Positions 8,017 to 12,861 of a DNA stretch of 12,861 nt are shown here, piece after piece. The DNA is from Candidatus Woesearchaeota archaeon (GTDB lineage Archaea; Nanobdellota; Nanobdellia; Woesearchaeales; UBA525). A program made the position numbers and the translations under genes. The notes beneath the pieces are model-generated. The model was not told the DNA's origin, did no database searches, and worked only from the letters and a program-made list of their open reading frames with translations. The stretch's first letter is position 1, and each line of letters opens with the position of its first letter. The stretch spans positions 3,442 through 16,302 of the forward strand of contig DUGD01000072.1 of the NCBI GenBank assembly GCA_013331575.1, given 5' to 3'.

Positions 8017-8805
8017 TCATTGGTATGGTTGTGCCGTCGTTGTTTGCGTGATGGCTCCATCTCGTTCGAGGGGGTATGCGTTCTGCTGTGTTCCTGTCTG
8101 TGTGTCGCGTGCATTGGTTCGTGTCTTCGGTTGCGCGCGGTACGTGATGGAGAAATACCTGCGGGATAATCGGGCCGGTATCTGCGTCGCTGTGTATGCG
8201 AACCCGTCTTCGTTGTATTGGGTGGCGGTCGCGGTTCTTTTTCCATCGATGCTACGTTCTGCCTCCTGATGCAGTTCGCTAAGCCCTTGCGCGCCTTTCC
8301 GCGCTTCGAGGAGTGCATTGCCGTATGCTGTGAGTGTGCGTGAGAATTCTTCGTGTGTGAAGCGACCGTTGAACGTGATCGCTATCGTCTCTGTGTATGT
8401 GGGCGTTTCTATGCTGAGGTTATACTTGCGGTTCTTCGCGCCGTCGCTCTCGAATGCGACGGTGGTTCCTGCATTGCTCCGTGCGTATTTGACCGGGTGG
8501 TTGTATGCCAGGCTCTCTATGCGATCGACGAGATCATCGTATTGGCCGATGAGGACCTCTCGTTCCGTCGCTTCGCGTATCGTGTATGCCTCTTTTTTTC
8601 CCGCGGTGACGAGTCTGCCAAGGGTCTCTTTCCCGCGTTCGATGGCTCTTCCCACCACTATTCCCGTCTTTCTTCCCACGTTCTCGCCCGGTGATTGCGT
8701 GCGGTTATCGATAGCGTAGTTCACCAGTTTATTGAGCGGTTCTGCTACGGGTTCTTGCTTCCGTCTCAGGGCGTTTCCGATGGTGATCCAGGTGCGGAGT
8801 GTCAT
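8017..8805 (-). CDS. Unrecognised operon-leading protein, paralogous to the product of 6980-7891
   Basis: 262 residues, first gene after the operon promoter; GAGG six bases before the ATG supports the start. Residues 1-85 are basic, Ala/Gly-rich helix (for example GRKTGIVVGRAIERGKE, 44-60). Residues 89-225 repeat the layout of the next gene's product: helix YDDLVDRIESLA, strands TTVAFES and KYNLSIETP, TETIAITFNG, helix FSRTLTAYGNALLEARKG (154-171), then strands ending FSITYRAQ. The last 40 residues are a Thr/Gln/Asn-rich low-complexity tail whose DNA has the same A/C bias as the gap that follows. There is no signal peptide and no recognised catalytic motif. The paralogy is inferred from matching secondary-structure order and short identities such as ALxEAR, not from a computed alignment. 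Confidence 0.75.
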   Translation of the reverse strand: MTLRTWITIGNALRRKQEPVAEPLNKLVNYAIDNRTQSPGENVGRKTGIVVGRAIERGKETLGRLVTAGKKEAYTIREATEREVLIGQYDDLVDRIESLAYNHPVKYARSNAGTTVAFESDGAKNRKYNLSIETPTYTETIAITFNGRFTHEEFSRTLTAYGNALLEARKGAQGLSELHQEAERSIDGKRTATATQYNEDGFAYTATQIPARLSRRYFSITYRAQPKTRTNARDTQTGTQQNAYPLERDGAITQTTTAQPYQ

Positions 8806-8920
8806 TGATGCCTCTTTCTTGTCTACTGCGGGGTTTGCAGGGTGCTCGTCTCGAATGCGCCACAGCGGTGTTGTAGAGCGTCCTGCATTTGATACTATTG
8901 CACAGTGGTTATTTGTATCG

Positions 8921-8940
8921 ATTTATAAAGATTTTTGTTT
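8921..8940 (-). promoter_or_regulatory. Archaeal TATA/BRE promoter of the leftward operon
   Basis: Minus-strand CTTTATAAAT (8930-8921), preceded by the purine-rich AAACAAAAAT (8940-8931), is a near-ideal archaeal TATA box with BRE. Transcription should begin about 25 bases downstream near 8897, leaving a leader of about 90 bases before the first operon ATG at 8805. Confidence 0.7.
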
Positions 8941-8948
8941 TAGCCTCT

Positions 8949-8966
8949 GAAAAGTGGTATCTTTTC
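8949..8966. promoter_or_regulatory. Inverted repeat just upstream of the operon TATA box (possible operator)
   Basis: GAAAAG (8949-8954) and CTTTTC (8961-8966) form a perfect 6 bp inverted repeat around a 6-base spacer. It ends less than 10 bp from the BRE on its upstream side, where archaeal activators commonly bind. It could also be a weak hairpin at the end of the cyclophilin transcript. Confidence 0.4.
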
Positions 8967-9413
8967 GGCGGTAGTATTTGCTGTCGTGCAGAGAGTGGCA
9001 CACCGCCTTCTTACGCGCCATCTGTTGTCCCTCCGCTCTCCGACCGTCATAGAAGTCTTAGTTTGTTGCTTGCGGATTGCGTAATCCGATCGCAATGCGC
9101 GTATGTCTGCCAGGGCTGCCTACTGCTGGAGATCGCGCTGTACGCCTTTGCCATGGTTGATTCTGGGCCGTCTCACTGCCTCATTCGGTCGGTCTCTCTA
9201 CGATGTAGACATAGCATATAGAAATGGCGTCGTTTGTGTCTATTCATGCCCTCTTTCTCTTGTGTGCATGCTGCCGACATCAGTATTCGCACCGCTATAG
9301 CGTCGGCAAAAGCGCGGTCGCTAAGTGCTGCATTAGTTGGCTCTTAGACACATTGCCGATTCTTGTCTGTTGTGGCGCCGCTTTTGTGGACCGCATTCTT
9401 CGCTTCTGCCCGC
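8967..9413. other. Gene-free region with hairpins, downstream of the cyclophilin gene
   Basis: About 450 bases where short open frames on the plus strand lack ribosome-binding sites and recognisable protein character. Three small inverted repeats are visible: CGGATT/AATCCG at 9073-9088 with a 4-base loop, TCTAC/GTAGA at 9197-9209, and TGCCGAC/GTCGGCA at 9272-9308 with a 23-base loop. No tRNA T-arm motif or clear C/D-box pair was found. It may hold terminators or an unrecognised small RNA. Confidence 0.35.
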
Positions 9414-9872
9414 CTACTTCTCGGTGATGCTCGCTTTCCTTATGATGACAGCAGTCAATGGCTTATCGTTGCGGTTGCGCGGCGTGTTCGCGATAGCGTC
9501 GACCACGTCCATCCCCGCGACAATCTTGCCGAATGTCGGGTGCTTCTTGTCGAGGAAGTTGTTATTCACCACGTTGAGGAAGAATTGCGATCCGCCCGTG
9601 TTCGGACCGGCGTTCGCCATCGAGATGGTACCGCGATCATTCTTGTTCCCGGGGCGGAACTCATCCTTGATGGTGTATCCCGGACCGCCTGTGCCGTCAC
9701 CGTCGGGATCGCCGCCCTGGACCATGAATCCGGGGATGACGCGGTGGAACGTCGTGCCGTCGTAGAATCCTTGCTCGACGAGCTTGCGGAAATTGCCCGC
9801 AGTCAATGGTGCGTCGTTGAAGAGTTCGATCTTGATGTCGCCTTTGGTGGTTTCGAGGAGTACAGTTGCCAT
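9414..9872 (-). CDS. Cyclophilin-type peptidyl-prolyl cis-trans isomerase
   Basis: 152 residues, a single cyclophilin domain without signal peptide, so cytosolic. It isomerises Xaa-Pro bonds during folding. The family signature is clear: FHRVIPGFMVQGGD at 42-55 (catalytic Arg44; substrate-pocket Phe49, Met50, Gln52), GGSQFFLN at 93-100, and FLDKKHPTFGKIV at 106-118. The position of the human cyclophilin A tryptophan that binds cyclosporin holds Phe106, as in many prokaryotic members, which usually lowers drug binding. The ATG lies about 27 bases after a minus-strand TATA-like element, so the transcript is probably leaderless. It is divergent from the antiporter gene, with 74 bp between start codons. 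It lies upstream of the Hsp90-like operon in the same orientation, but 600 bp and a separate promoter intervene. Confidence 0.95.
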   Translation of the reverse strand: MATVLLETTKGDIKIELFNDAPLTAGNFRKLVEQGFYDGTTFHRVIPGFMVQGGDPDGDGTGGPGYTIKDEFRPGNKNDRGTISMANAGPNTGGSQFFLNVVNNNFLDKKHPTFGKIVAGMDVVDAIANTPRNRNDKPLTAVIIRKASITEK

Positions 9873-9894
9873 TGCGCCGGTGCCGCGGCAGGTG

Positions 9895-9906
9895 CTTAAA
9901 AAGCTT
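9895..9906 (-). promoter_or_regulatory. TATA element of the cyclophilin gene
   Basis: Minus-strand AAGCTTTTTAAG, centred about 27 bases before the cyclophilin ATG, fits an archaeal TATA box for a leaderless transcript. It is weaker than the antiporter element in the same intergenic region. Confidence 0.5.
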
Positions 9907-9914
9907 CGCCCGCA

Positions 9915-9926
9915 GATATATAAATT
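9915..9926 (+). promoter_or_regulatory. TATA element of the antiporter gene
   Basis: GATATATAAATT is centred about 26 bases before ATG 9947, predicting a transcription start at or next to the start codon (leaderless). This decides the start: an upstream in-frame candidate at 9866 would begin before the promoter. Confidence 0.65.
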
Positions 9927-9946
9927 ACCGTTCTCGAACGGAGGGC

Positions 9947-10933
9947 ATGTTCGGCGAGTATCTCTACCTAGGCTTCCTCTTGCTCCTCGGTCTTGTGGCC
10001 CTCAGCAAAGGGTCCGATTGGCTCACGGACAGCATCGCGCCGCTCGCGAAGAAAATGGGTACCTCGCGTTCGGCGGTCAGTATCATCCTCGTCAGCATCA
10101 TGGTGAGCCTGCCAGAGATCCTCGTGGCGCTCATCGCGACGTGGATGGGACATCCGGTGATCGGCCTCGGTGTCATCTTCGGGTCGATCCTGTGCAACAT
10201 CGGTCTCATGACCGGTCTCAACGGTTTTCTCAAGCCCATCCATGTAGAACGAGCGATCATCGTGCGCGACGGCGTCTTCTCCGTTGTCTTCGCAGTCGTC
10301 GTCATGGCGATAGGTTATGATGGCGTCATCAGCCGGTTCGAAGGTCTGGCGCTATTCCTGCTCTTCATCCCGTACATCATAACCGTCTGGGAGGATGAAC
10401 GGCTCAAAAGCGCCGAACTGCGCGAGAAAGACCTCAAGCAGACGATGGTCGAACTCGACATGATCGGCCTGCAGTTCGGCAAGATGCGTGCCGGAGTACT
10501 CACGTTCGTGCTAGGTGCTGCACTCCTTCTTGTCGGATCGCAGCTCTTTGCCGATGCGATGACGCGCATCGCGGAGAGCTCAGGCATCTCCGACCTCATC
10601 ATCGGTCTCACGCTCGGCGCGATAGGGCCGTCGATACCGAATATCGTCGCAGCGTACAAGGCAGGCCAGCGCGGCATGGATAATGTCGTGGTGAGCGAGA
10701 CTCTCGGTAGCAATATCTTCACGCTCCTCGTCACGCTCGGACTGCTCTCGCTTGTCGCGCCTATCACGCTCGATCCCCGATGGATACGGTTCGACATCCC
10801 GGTGATGGTCATCATGAGTTTCGCGCTCCTCATCTTCCTCGTCACAAGGCGGCGTATCAGCCGCCTAGAGGGCGGCATACTCTTTTTTGGCTATCTCGGC
10901 GTGCTGCTCATGCAGGTCCTTCTGTATAGTTGA
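9947..10933 (+). CDS. Ca2+/cation antiporter (CaCA superfamily, YrbG-like)
   Basis: 328 residues, all hydrophobic segments except one central charged stretch (150-180), the usual size and plan for a prokaryotic Na+/Ca2+ exchanger of two inverted five-helix halves joined by a cytoplasmic loop. Alpha-1 repeat: SIMVSLPEILVALIAT at 50-65 followed by GSILCNIGLMTG at 79-90. Alpha-2 repeat: GLTLGAIGPSIPNIVAA at 220-236 followed by ETLGSNIFTLLVTLG at 251-265. In characterised exchangers both alpha repeats carry a Glu or Asp after the Pro that coordinates the ion; here alpha-1 keeps Glu57 but alpha-2 has Asn232, so ion selectivity or stoichiometry may be altered. The start ATG fits the TATA spacing; GGAGGG one base before it is too close to serve as a normal ribosome-binding site. 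Confidence 0.9.
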   Translation: MFGEYLYLGFLLLLGLVALSKGSDWLTDSIAPLAKKMGTSRSAVSIILVSIMVSLPEILVALIATWMGHPVIGLGVIFGSILCNIGLMTGLNGFLKPIHVERAIIVRDGVFSVVFAVVVMAIGYDGVISRFEGLALFLLFIPYIITVWEDERLKSAELREKDLKQTMVELDMIGLQFGKMRAGVLTFVLGAALLLVGSQLFADAMTRIAESSGISDLIIGLTLGAIGPSIPNIVAAYKAGQRGMDNVVVSETLGSNIFTLLVTLGLLSLVAPITLDPRWIRFDIPVMVIMSFALLIFLVTRRRISRLEGGILFFGYLGVLLMQVLLYS

Positions 10934-10951
10934 ACTCCGCTGGTCGTAAAA

Positions 10952-10966
10952 CCCCGCGAAGCGGGC
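10952..10966 (+). terminator. Hairpin after the antiporter gene
   Basis: CCCGC (10953-10957) pairs with GCGGG (10961-10965) around a GAA loop, 19 bases after the antiporter stop. No T-run follows, so a terminator role is only suggested by position. Confidence 0.35.
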
Positions 10967-11023
10967 AGATACTCCGCAGCAACCGTTACATGATTGCGCC
11001 TACAGCTCTGCATACTGGAGAAT

Positions 11024-11032
11024 GCTTAAATA
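11024..11032 (+). promoter_or_regulatory. TATA element of the nucleotidyltransferase-like gene
   Basis: GCTTAAATA is centred near 11029, predicting transcription from about 11052-11056. That is at the first ATG (11051) or just before the GGTGG ribosome-binding site of the second ATG (11066). Confidence 0.6.
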
Positions 11033-11065
11033 CCGCTTTGCGCTTTCCATATGCAAGGTGGCGCA

Positions 11066-12214
11066 ATGGCGAATATTCTGTACGAGACAATAGGCCGTAA
11101 CTATCAAGTCCCCGGACTTCCCTACGAGGAGAAATTCGAATATGTCAAACCGGTCGTCTTCGATGACGTGCCGACCCGCAAAGATGTCGTCGATCTCCTC
11201 TCCACTGCCGACTCGAAGACGCTCGTCAACCCTTGGAGTCTCCAGGTCATCCGCGGTTTCCGGGATTATCTCCCGACAACGTTCAAGCGCATCACGCACA
11301 AGATGCCTTCTGATACGCTCGAAGAGCTCTTCGGCGTGGACGCGAACTGGATACCCGAATCCGACCGCATCCTATTGCAATTGCAATGCGAGACCGAAGC
11401 GAAGGGCGCGACGCTCGACGCGGCAATAGTGCATGATCGCATGTCGCTCGGCACTGTGGTGAACAAAGCGCACACGCTCAACCGCCTCTATATGATTGGT
11501 CGGCTCTACGGTCACCTCAACGAGCGACCCGGCTATCCATTCCTCTTCGGCGACCTCTCTGACAAGACGACTTGGCACGACGCGCTATCGGACATGAAAC
11601 TGCAGTTCATCGATTATATCCGTGAGATGCCGCTCGGCAGCACGCGCTACAAGATACGGACGCGCAAGGCGGACGTCGGCGCGGACGAGATAAAAGACTA
11701 TCCGTTCATCGAGTGGTTCAAGCAGAAACTCGGCGATAATTTCATGGGCGCGCTGTTGTACGGCTCAGCCGCTCGCACCAAGGACCCTGCGCTCTACAGC
11801 GATTTCGACAATTGGGTCCGTGTGCACGATGTGCAGGCAGCACACAAGGTCCTGCGCGGTACCTGCCCCGCGGTCCTCGACGGGAAAGTGGTCGAGGGCG
11901 ATGCCTCGCACGCTCCTGGCGCGAAGCATCTTGGCGTCCATCTTTTCCCTGAGGATGATGAGTACCTCTTCCGGCATATCCTGTTCCTGCATGATAGCAA
12001 GGAATTCCGCAAGCACACGCGCATCCTCTACGGGCAATTCCCCTTCCCAGTGCAGCCGATGGAGGAGATCATCGAACGCGGCTTATCGCACGCGCATCTC
12101 AAGCTCAAGACTATCGCGGGCAGCCTCAACTGGGGGTATAGCGCTCCAGAGAAGATCGTCGGCAGCCCCAATCTCTTCGAGTTCATCGCGAAGAACAAGC
12201 GGTTCTTCCTGTAG
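11066..12214 (+). CDS. Nucleotidyltransferase-like protein (DNA polymerase beta fold), ending at an in-frame amber codon
   Basis: 382 residues from ATG 11066, which has GGTGG five bases upstream; ATG 11051 is possible if the transcript is leaderless and would add five residues. The core motif GALLYGSAARTKDPALYSDF-D (about residues 228-248) is the classic G-S-x(n)-S-D-x-D of the polymerase beta nucleotidyltransferase superfamily, with metal ligands Asp246 and Asp248. The third carboxylate on the later strand is not obvious. About 210 helical residues precede the core and about 130 follow it. The substrate is unknown: MNT-type AMP transfer, tRNA or small-molecule modification are all possible. 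The stop is TAG, and the frame then stays open for another 88 codons with the same GC-rich third positions, so the true protein may run to 12481, or the gene may be split or newly broken. Confidence 0.75.
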   Translation: MANILYETIGRNYQVPGLPYEEKFEYVKPVVFDDVPTRKDVVDLLSTADSKTLVNPWSLQVIRGFRDYLPTTFKRITHKMPSDTLEELFGVDANWIPESDRILLQLQCETEAKGATLDAAIVHDRMSLGTVVNKAHTLNRLYMIGRLYGHLNERPGYPFLFGDLSDKTTWHDALSDMKLQFIDYIREMPLGSTRYKIRTRKADVGADEIKDYPFIEWFKQKLGDNFMGALLYGSAARTKDPALYSDFDNWVRVHDVQAAHKVLRGTCPAVLDGKVVEGDASHAPGAKHLGVHLFPEDDEYLFRHILFLHDSKEFRKHTRILYGQFPFPVQPMEEIIERGLSHAHLKLKTIAGSLNWGYSAPEKIVGSPNLFEFIAKNKRFFL

Positions 12215-12217
12215 AAC

Positions 12218-12481
12218 ATGTTGAACGCAATCGCGACGCCGCAGTTCCGCGACAAGCAGGTACTCGACGCGCTTTTGCGCACGCGCGGCATGGAGGTCCA
12301 GAAGTACCGCGATGACCCGGATTACATCCGTGAGGCGCTCATATCGACGTTCATCGATACGTTCGCCTTGCAGAAGGAGTTCGTCGCGTACTCCAGGACG
12401 CCTAAACTCGACTTCCTCGGACATACAAGCGTCGCGGCGGATCCGGCAGGCCATTGGGATCGCCTCGATGATCTTGGTTGA
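12218..12481 (+). CDS. In-frame continuation of the nucleotidyltransferase-like gene after TAG (87 codons)
   Basis: This stretch begins one codon after the amber stop, in the same frame, at an ATG without a ribosome-binding site. Its codon use (CGC, CTC, GAC, GCG) matches the gene before it, and it encodes a charged helical segment (LDALLRTRGMEVQKYRDD) and a Pro/Gly-rich end. It is best read as the C-terminal part of the preceding protein, separated by an amber readthrough, a nonsense mutation (TAC or TAT to TAG) or a sequencing error. A separate, translationally coupled small gene is the other option. Confidence 0.5.
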   Translation: MLNAIATPQFRDKQVLDALLRTRGMEVQKYRDDPDYIREALISTFIDTFALQKEFVAYSRTPKLDFLGHTSVAADPAGHWDRLDDLG

Positions 12482-12542
12482 GCGTAATATCGTTGTCTAT
12501 TATTGTTTCGATTAATTATTTCTTCGGTTATCTATGTACCTA

Positions 12543-12573
12543 TTCTTTTTGTTATGCGCAATATTATTTTTTT
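12543..12573 (+). terminator. T-run terminator of the rightward gene
   Basis: A T5 run (12546-12550) and a T7 run (12567-12573) in an AT-rich stretch (about 12500-12575) follow the nucleotidyltransferase-like gene. Archaeal RNA polymerase terminates at such plus-strand T-tracts without needing a hairpin. Confidence 0.55.
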
Positions 12574-12611
12574 CCCACAGCGCGAGGTGCGATCCCTGTC
12601 GTGTGGTCGGG

Positions 12612-12779
12612 AAGACGATTGCCGACGGTCCGGCTTTTCCGGAGGTTCTCCCGGTCGTGCTGCTGCGCCAGCGTGATAATAAGAACGATGAGCGCCGACG
12701 GTCGGACGTTGTCGTTTCCACTCCATGCCCGACCGTGGCGCCAGAGTGATGATAAGAACGATGAGCGCCGACGGTCGGA
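12612..12779. repeat. Tandem 73-bp-period repeats carrying the tRNA-Ser 3' end
   Basis: A 42-base unit at 12665-12706 recurs at 12738-12779 with two mismatches; the second copy contains the last 14 bases of the tRNA-Ser gene (position 60 to G73) plus its 3' flank. A third, decayed copy (12612-12633) shares GCCGACGGTC at exactly the same 73-base interval (12621, 12694, 12767). The first two copies lack the rest of the tRNA. Repeated tRNA 3' ends of this kind are what site-specific integration at a tRNA gene leaves behind, though simple tandem duplication is possible. Confidence 0.65.
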
Positions 12780-12861
12780 TTTGAACCGACAACTCCTTGC
12801 GGAAACGGTTCTCTTGCGTTGCGTTATACGCAACATGTTCGAGACCGTCGCAGTACCGGGT
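12766..12861 (-). tRNA. tRNA-Ser(CGA), intron-containing, 5' end outside window
   Basis: Read on the minus strand: D-stem 3' half CTGC (12853-12850), anticodon stem ACGGT/ACCGT (12848-12844 and 12809-12805), loop CTCGAA before the intron giving anticodon CGA (12841-12839), a long variable arm TTCCGCAAGGAGTT (12804-12791), T-stem GTCGG/CCGAC with loop TTCAAAT, acceptor strand CGTCGGC and discriminator G73 (12766). A long variable arm plus G73 and CGA identify serine. The matching acceptor 5' strand (expected GCCGACG) lies beyond the window. CCA is not encoded. Confidence 0.9.
12811..12837 (-). other. 27-nt tRNA intron at position 37/38
   Basis: The intron begins after A37 and ends before A38, the canonical archaeal site. 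It folds as a GTTGCG/CGCAAC hairpin with a TATAA loop. The junctions give 3-base bulges (AA/C and AG/A) around a short central helix of CTCG with CAAG that has one C-A mismatch, so it is a slightly relaxed bulge-helix-bulge for the archaeal splicing endonuclease. Confidence 0.75.

Noticed and set aside
7962..8318. Minus-strand 118-codon frame overlapping the 8017-8805 gene
   Set aside because: His/Arg/Thr/Pro-rich alternative frame created by the A/C-rich DNA; the overlapping frame has the better start and protein character.
8889..9427. Several plus-strand open frames in the gap
   Set aside because: No ribosome-binding sites, no suitably placed TATA, Cys/Ser/Leu-rich products without motifs.
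9866..9946. Upstream in-frame extension of the antiporter (27 residues)
   Set aside because: It overlaps the cyclophilin start and begins before the TATA element; the extension is Arg-rich and not membrane-like.
10315..10878. Minus-strand open frame of 187 codons
   Set aside because: It is antisense to the alpha repeats of the antiporter; the product is Ser/Arg/Met-rich shadow.
12564..12836. Minus-strand open frames over the tandem repeats and tRNA
   Set aside because: Arg/Ser-rich products of repeated tRNA-derived DNA, not protein genes.
12766..12861. tRNA-Leu identity
   Set aside because: The short type II variable arm resembles leucine tRNAs, but anticodon CGA and discriminator G73 are serine features.
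1..12861. CRISPR arrays, insertion sequences, integrase gene
   Set aside because: No regularly spaced palindromic repeats with spacers, no transposase or recombinase protein motifs in any supported frame.

Overview
The window looks archaeal. Three independent signs point that way: (1) AT-rich TATA elements sit about 26-27 bp before start codons, the spacing of leaderless or near-leaderless archaeal transcripts (before the cyclophilin, the antiporter and the nucleotidyltransferase-like gene); (2) a tRNA-Ser(CGA) at the right edge has an archaeal-type intron at position 37/38 and discriminator base G73; (3) good GGAGG/GAGG ribosome-binding sites precede other genes. The lineage cannot be named from this sequence alone.

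Left block (1-8805, all minus strand, transcribed right to left): eight genes that look like one transcription unit, led by a TATA promoter at about 8921-8940. In transcription order they are: two related soluble proteins with Ala/Lys-rich helical N-termini (8017-8805, 6980-7891); a small glycine-zipper membrane protein (6453-6818); a long helical protein ending in a degenerate J-like domain (5290-6444); two unrecognised proteins (4294-5286, 2870-4294); an Hsp90-like GHKL ATPase with intact nucleotide-binding motifs and the Hsp90 middle-domain Asn-Ile-Ser-Arg motif (483-2873); and the start of a divergent GHKL paralogue that has lost its catalytic residues (1-483). The last five genes are packed with 1-4 nt overlaps or gaps of 3-8 nt. 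No named system with this set is known to me. It is the best candidate for an undescribed system here: an Hsp90-like motor, a pseudo-ATPase partner, a J-like helical protein and a membrane anchor.

Middle (8806-9413): about 600 bp without a convincing gene, holding the operon promoter and several hairpins. Right block (9414-12481): ordinary-looking chromosomal genes, namely a cyclophilin peptidyl-prolyl isomerase (minus), a CaCA-family cation antiporter (plus) diverging from it, and a nucleotidyltransferase-like protein (plus). The reading frame of the last is interrupted by one amber codon and then continues for 87 more codons in the same frame.

Right edge (12482-12861): an AT/T-rich terminator-like stretch, then tandem units with a 73 bp period carrying the 3' end of the tRNA-Ser gene, then the 5'-truncated tRNA gene itself (minus). 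The repeated tRNA 3' end resembles scars of site-specific integration. Codon choice differs between the blocks: the left operon uses AGA/CGA/ATA/ACA freely, the right block prefers CGC/CTC/ATC/GCG. This fits an acquired origin for the operon.
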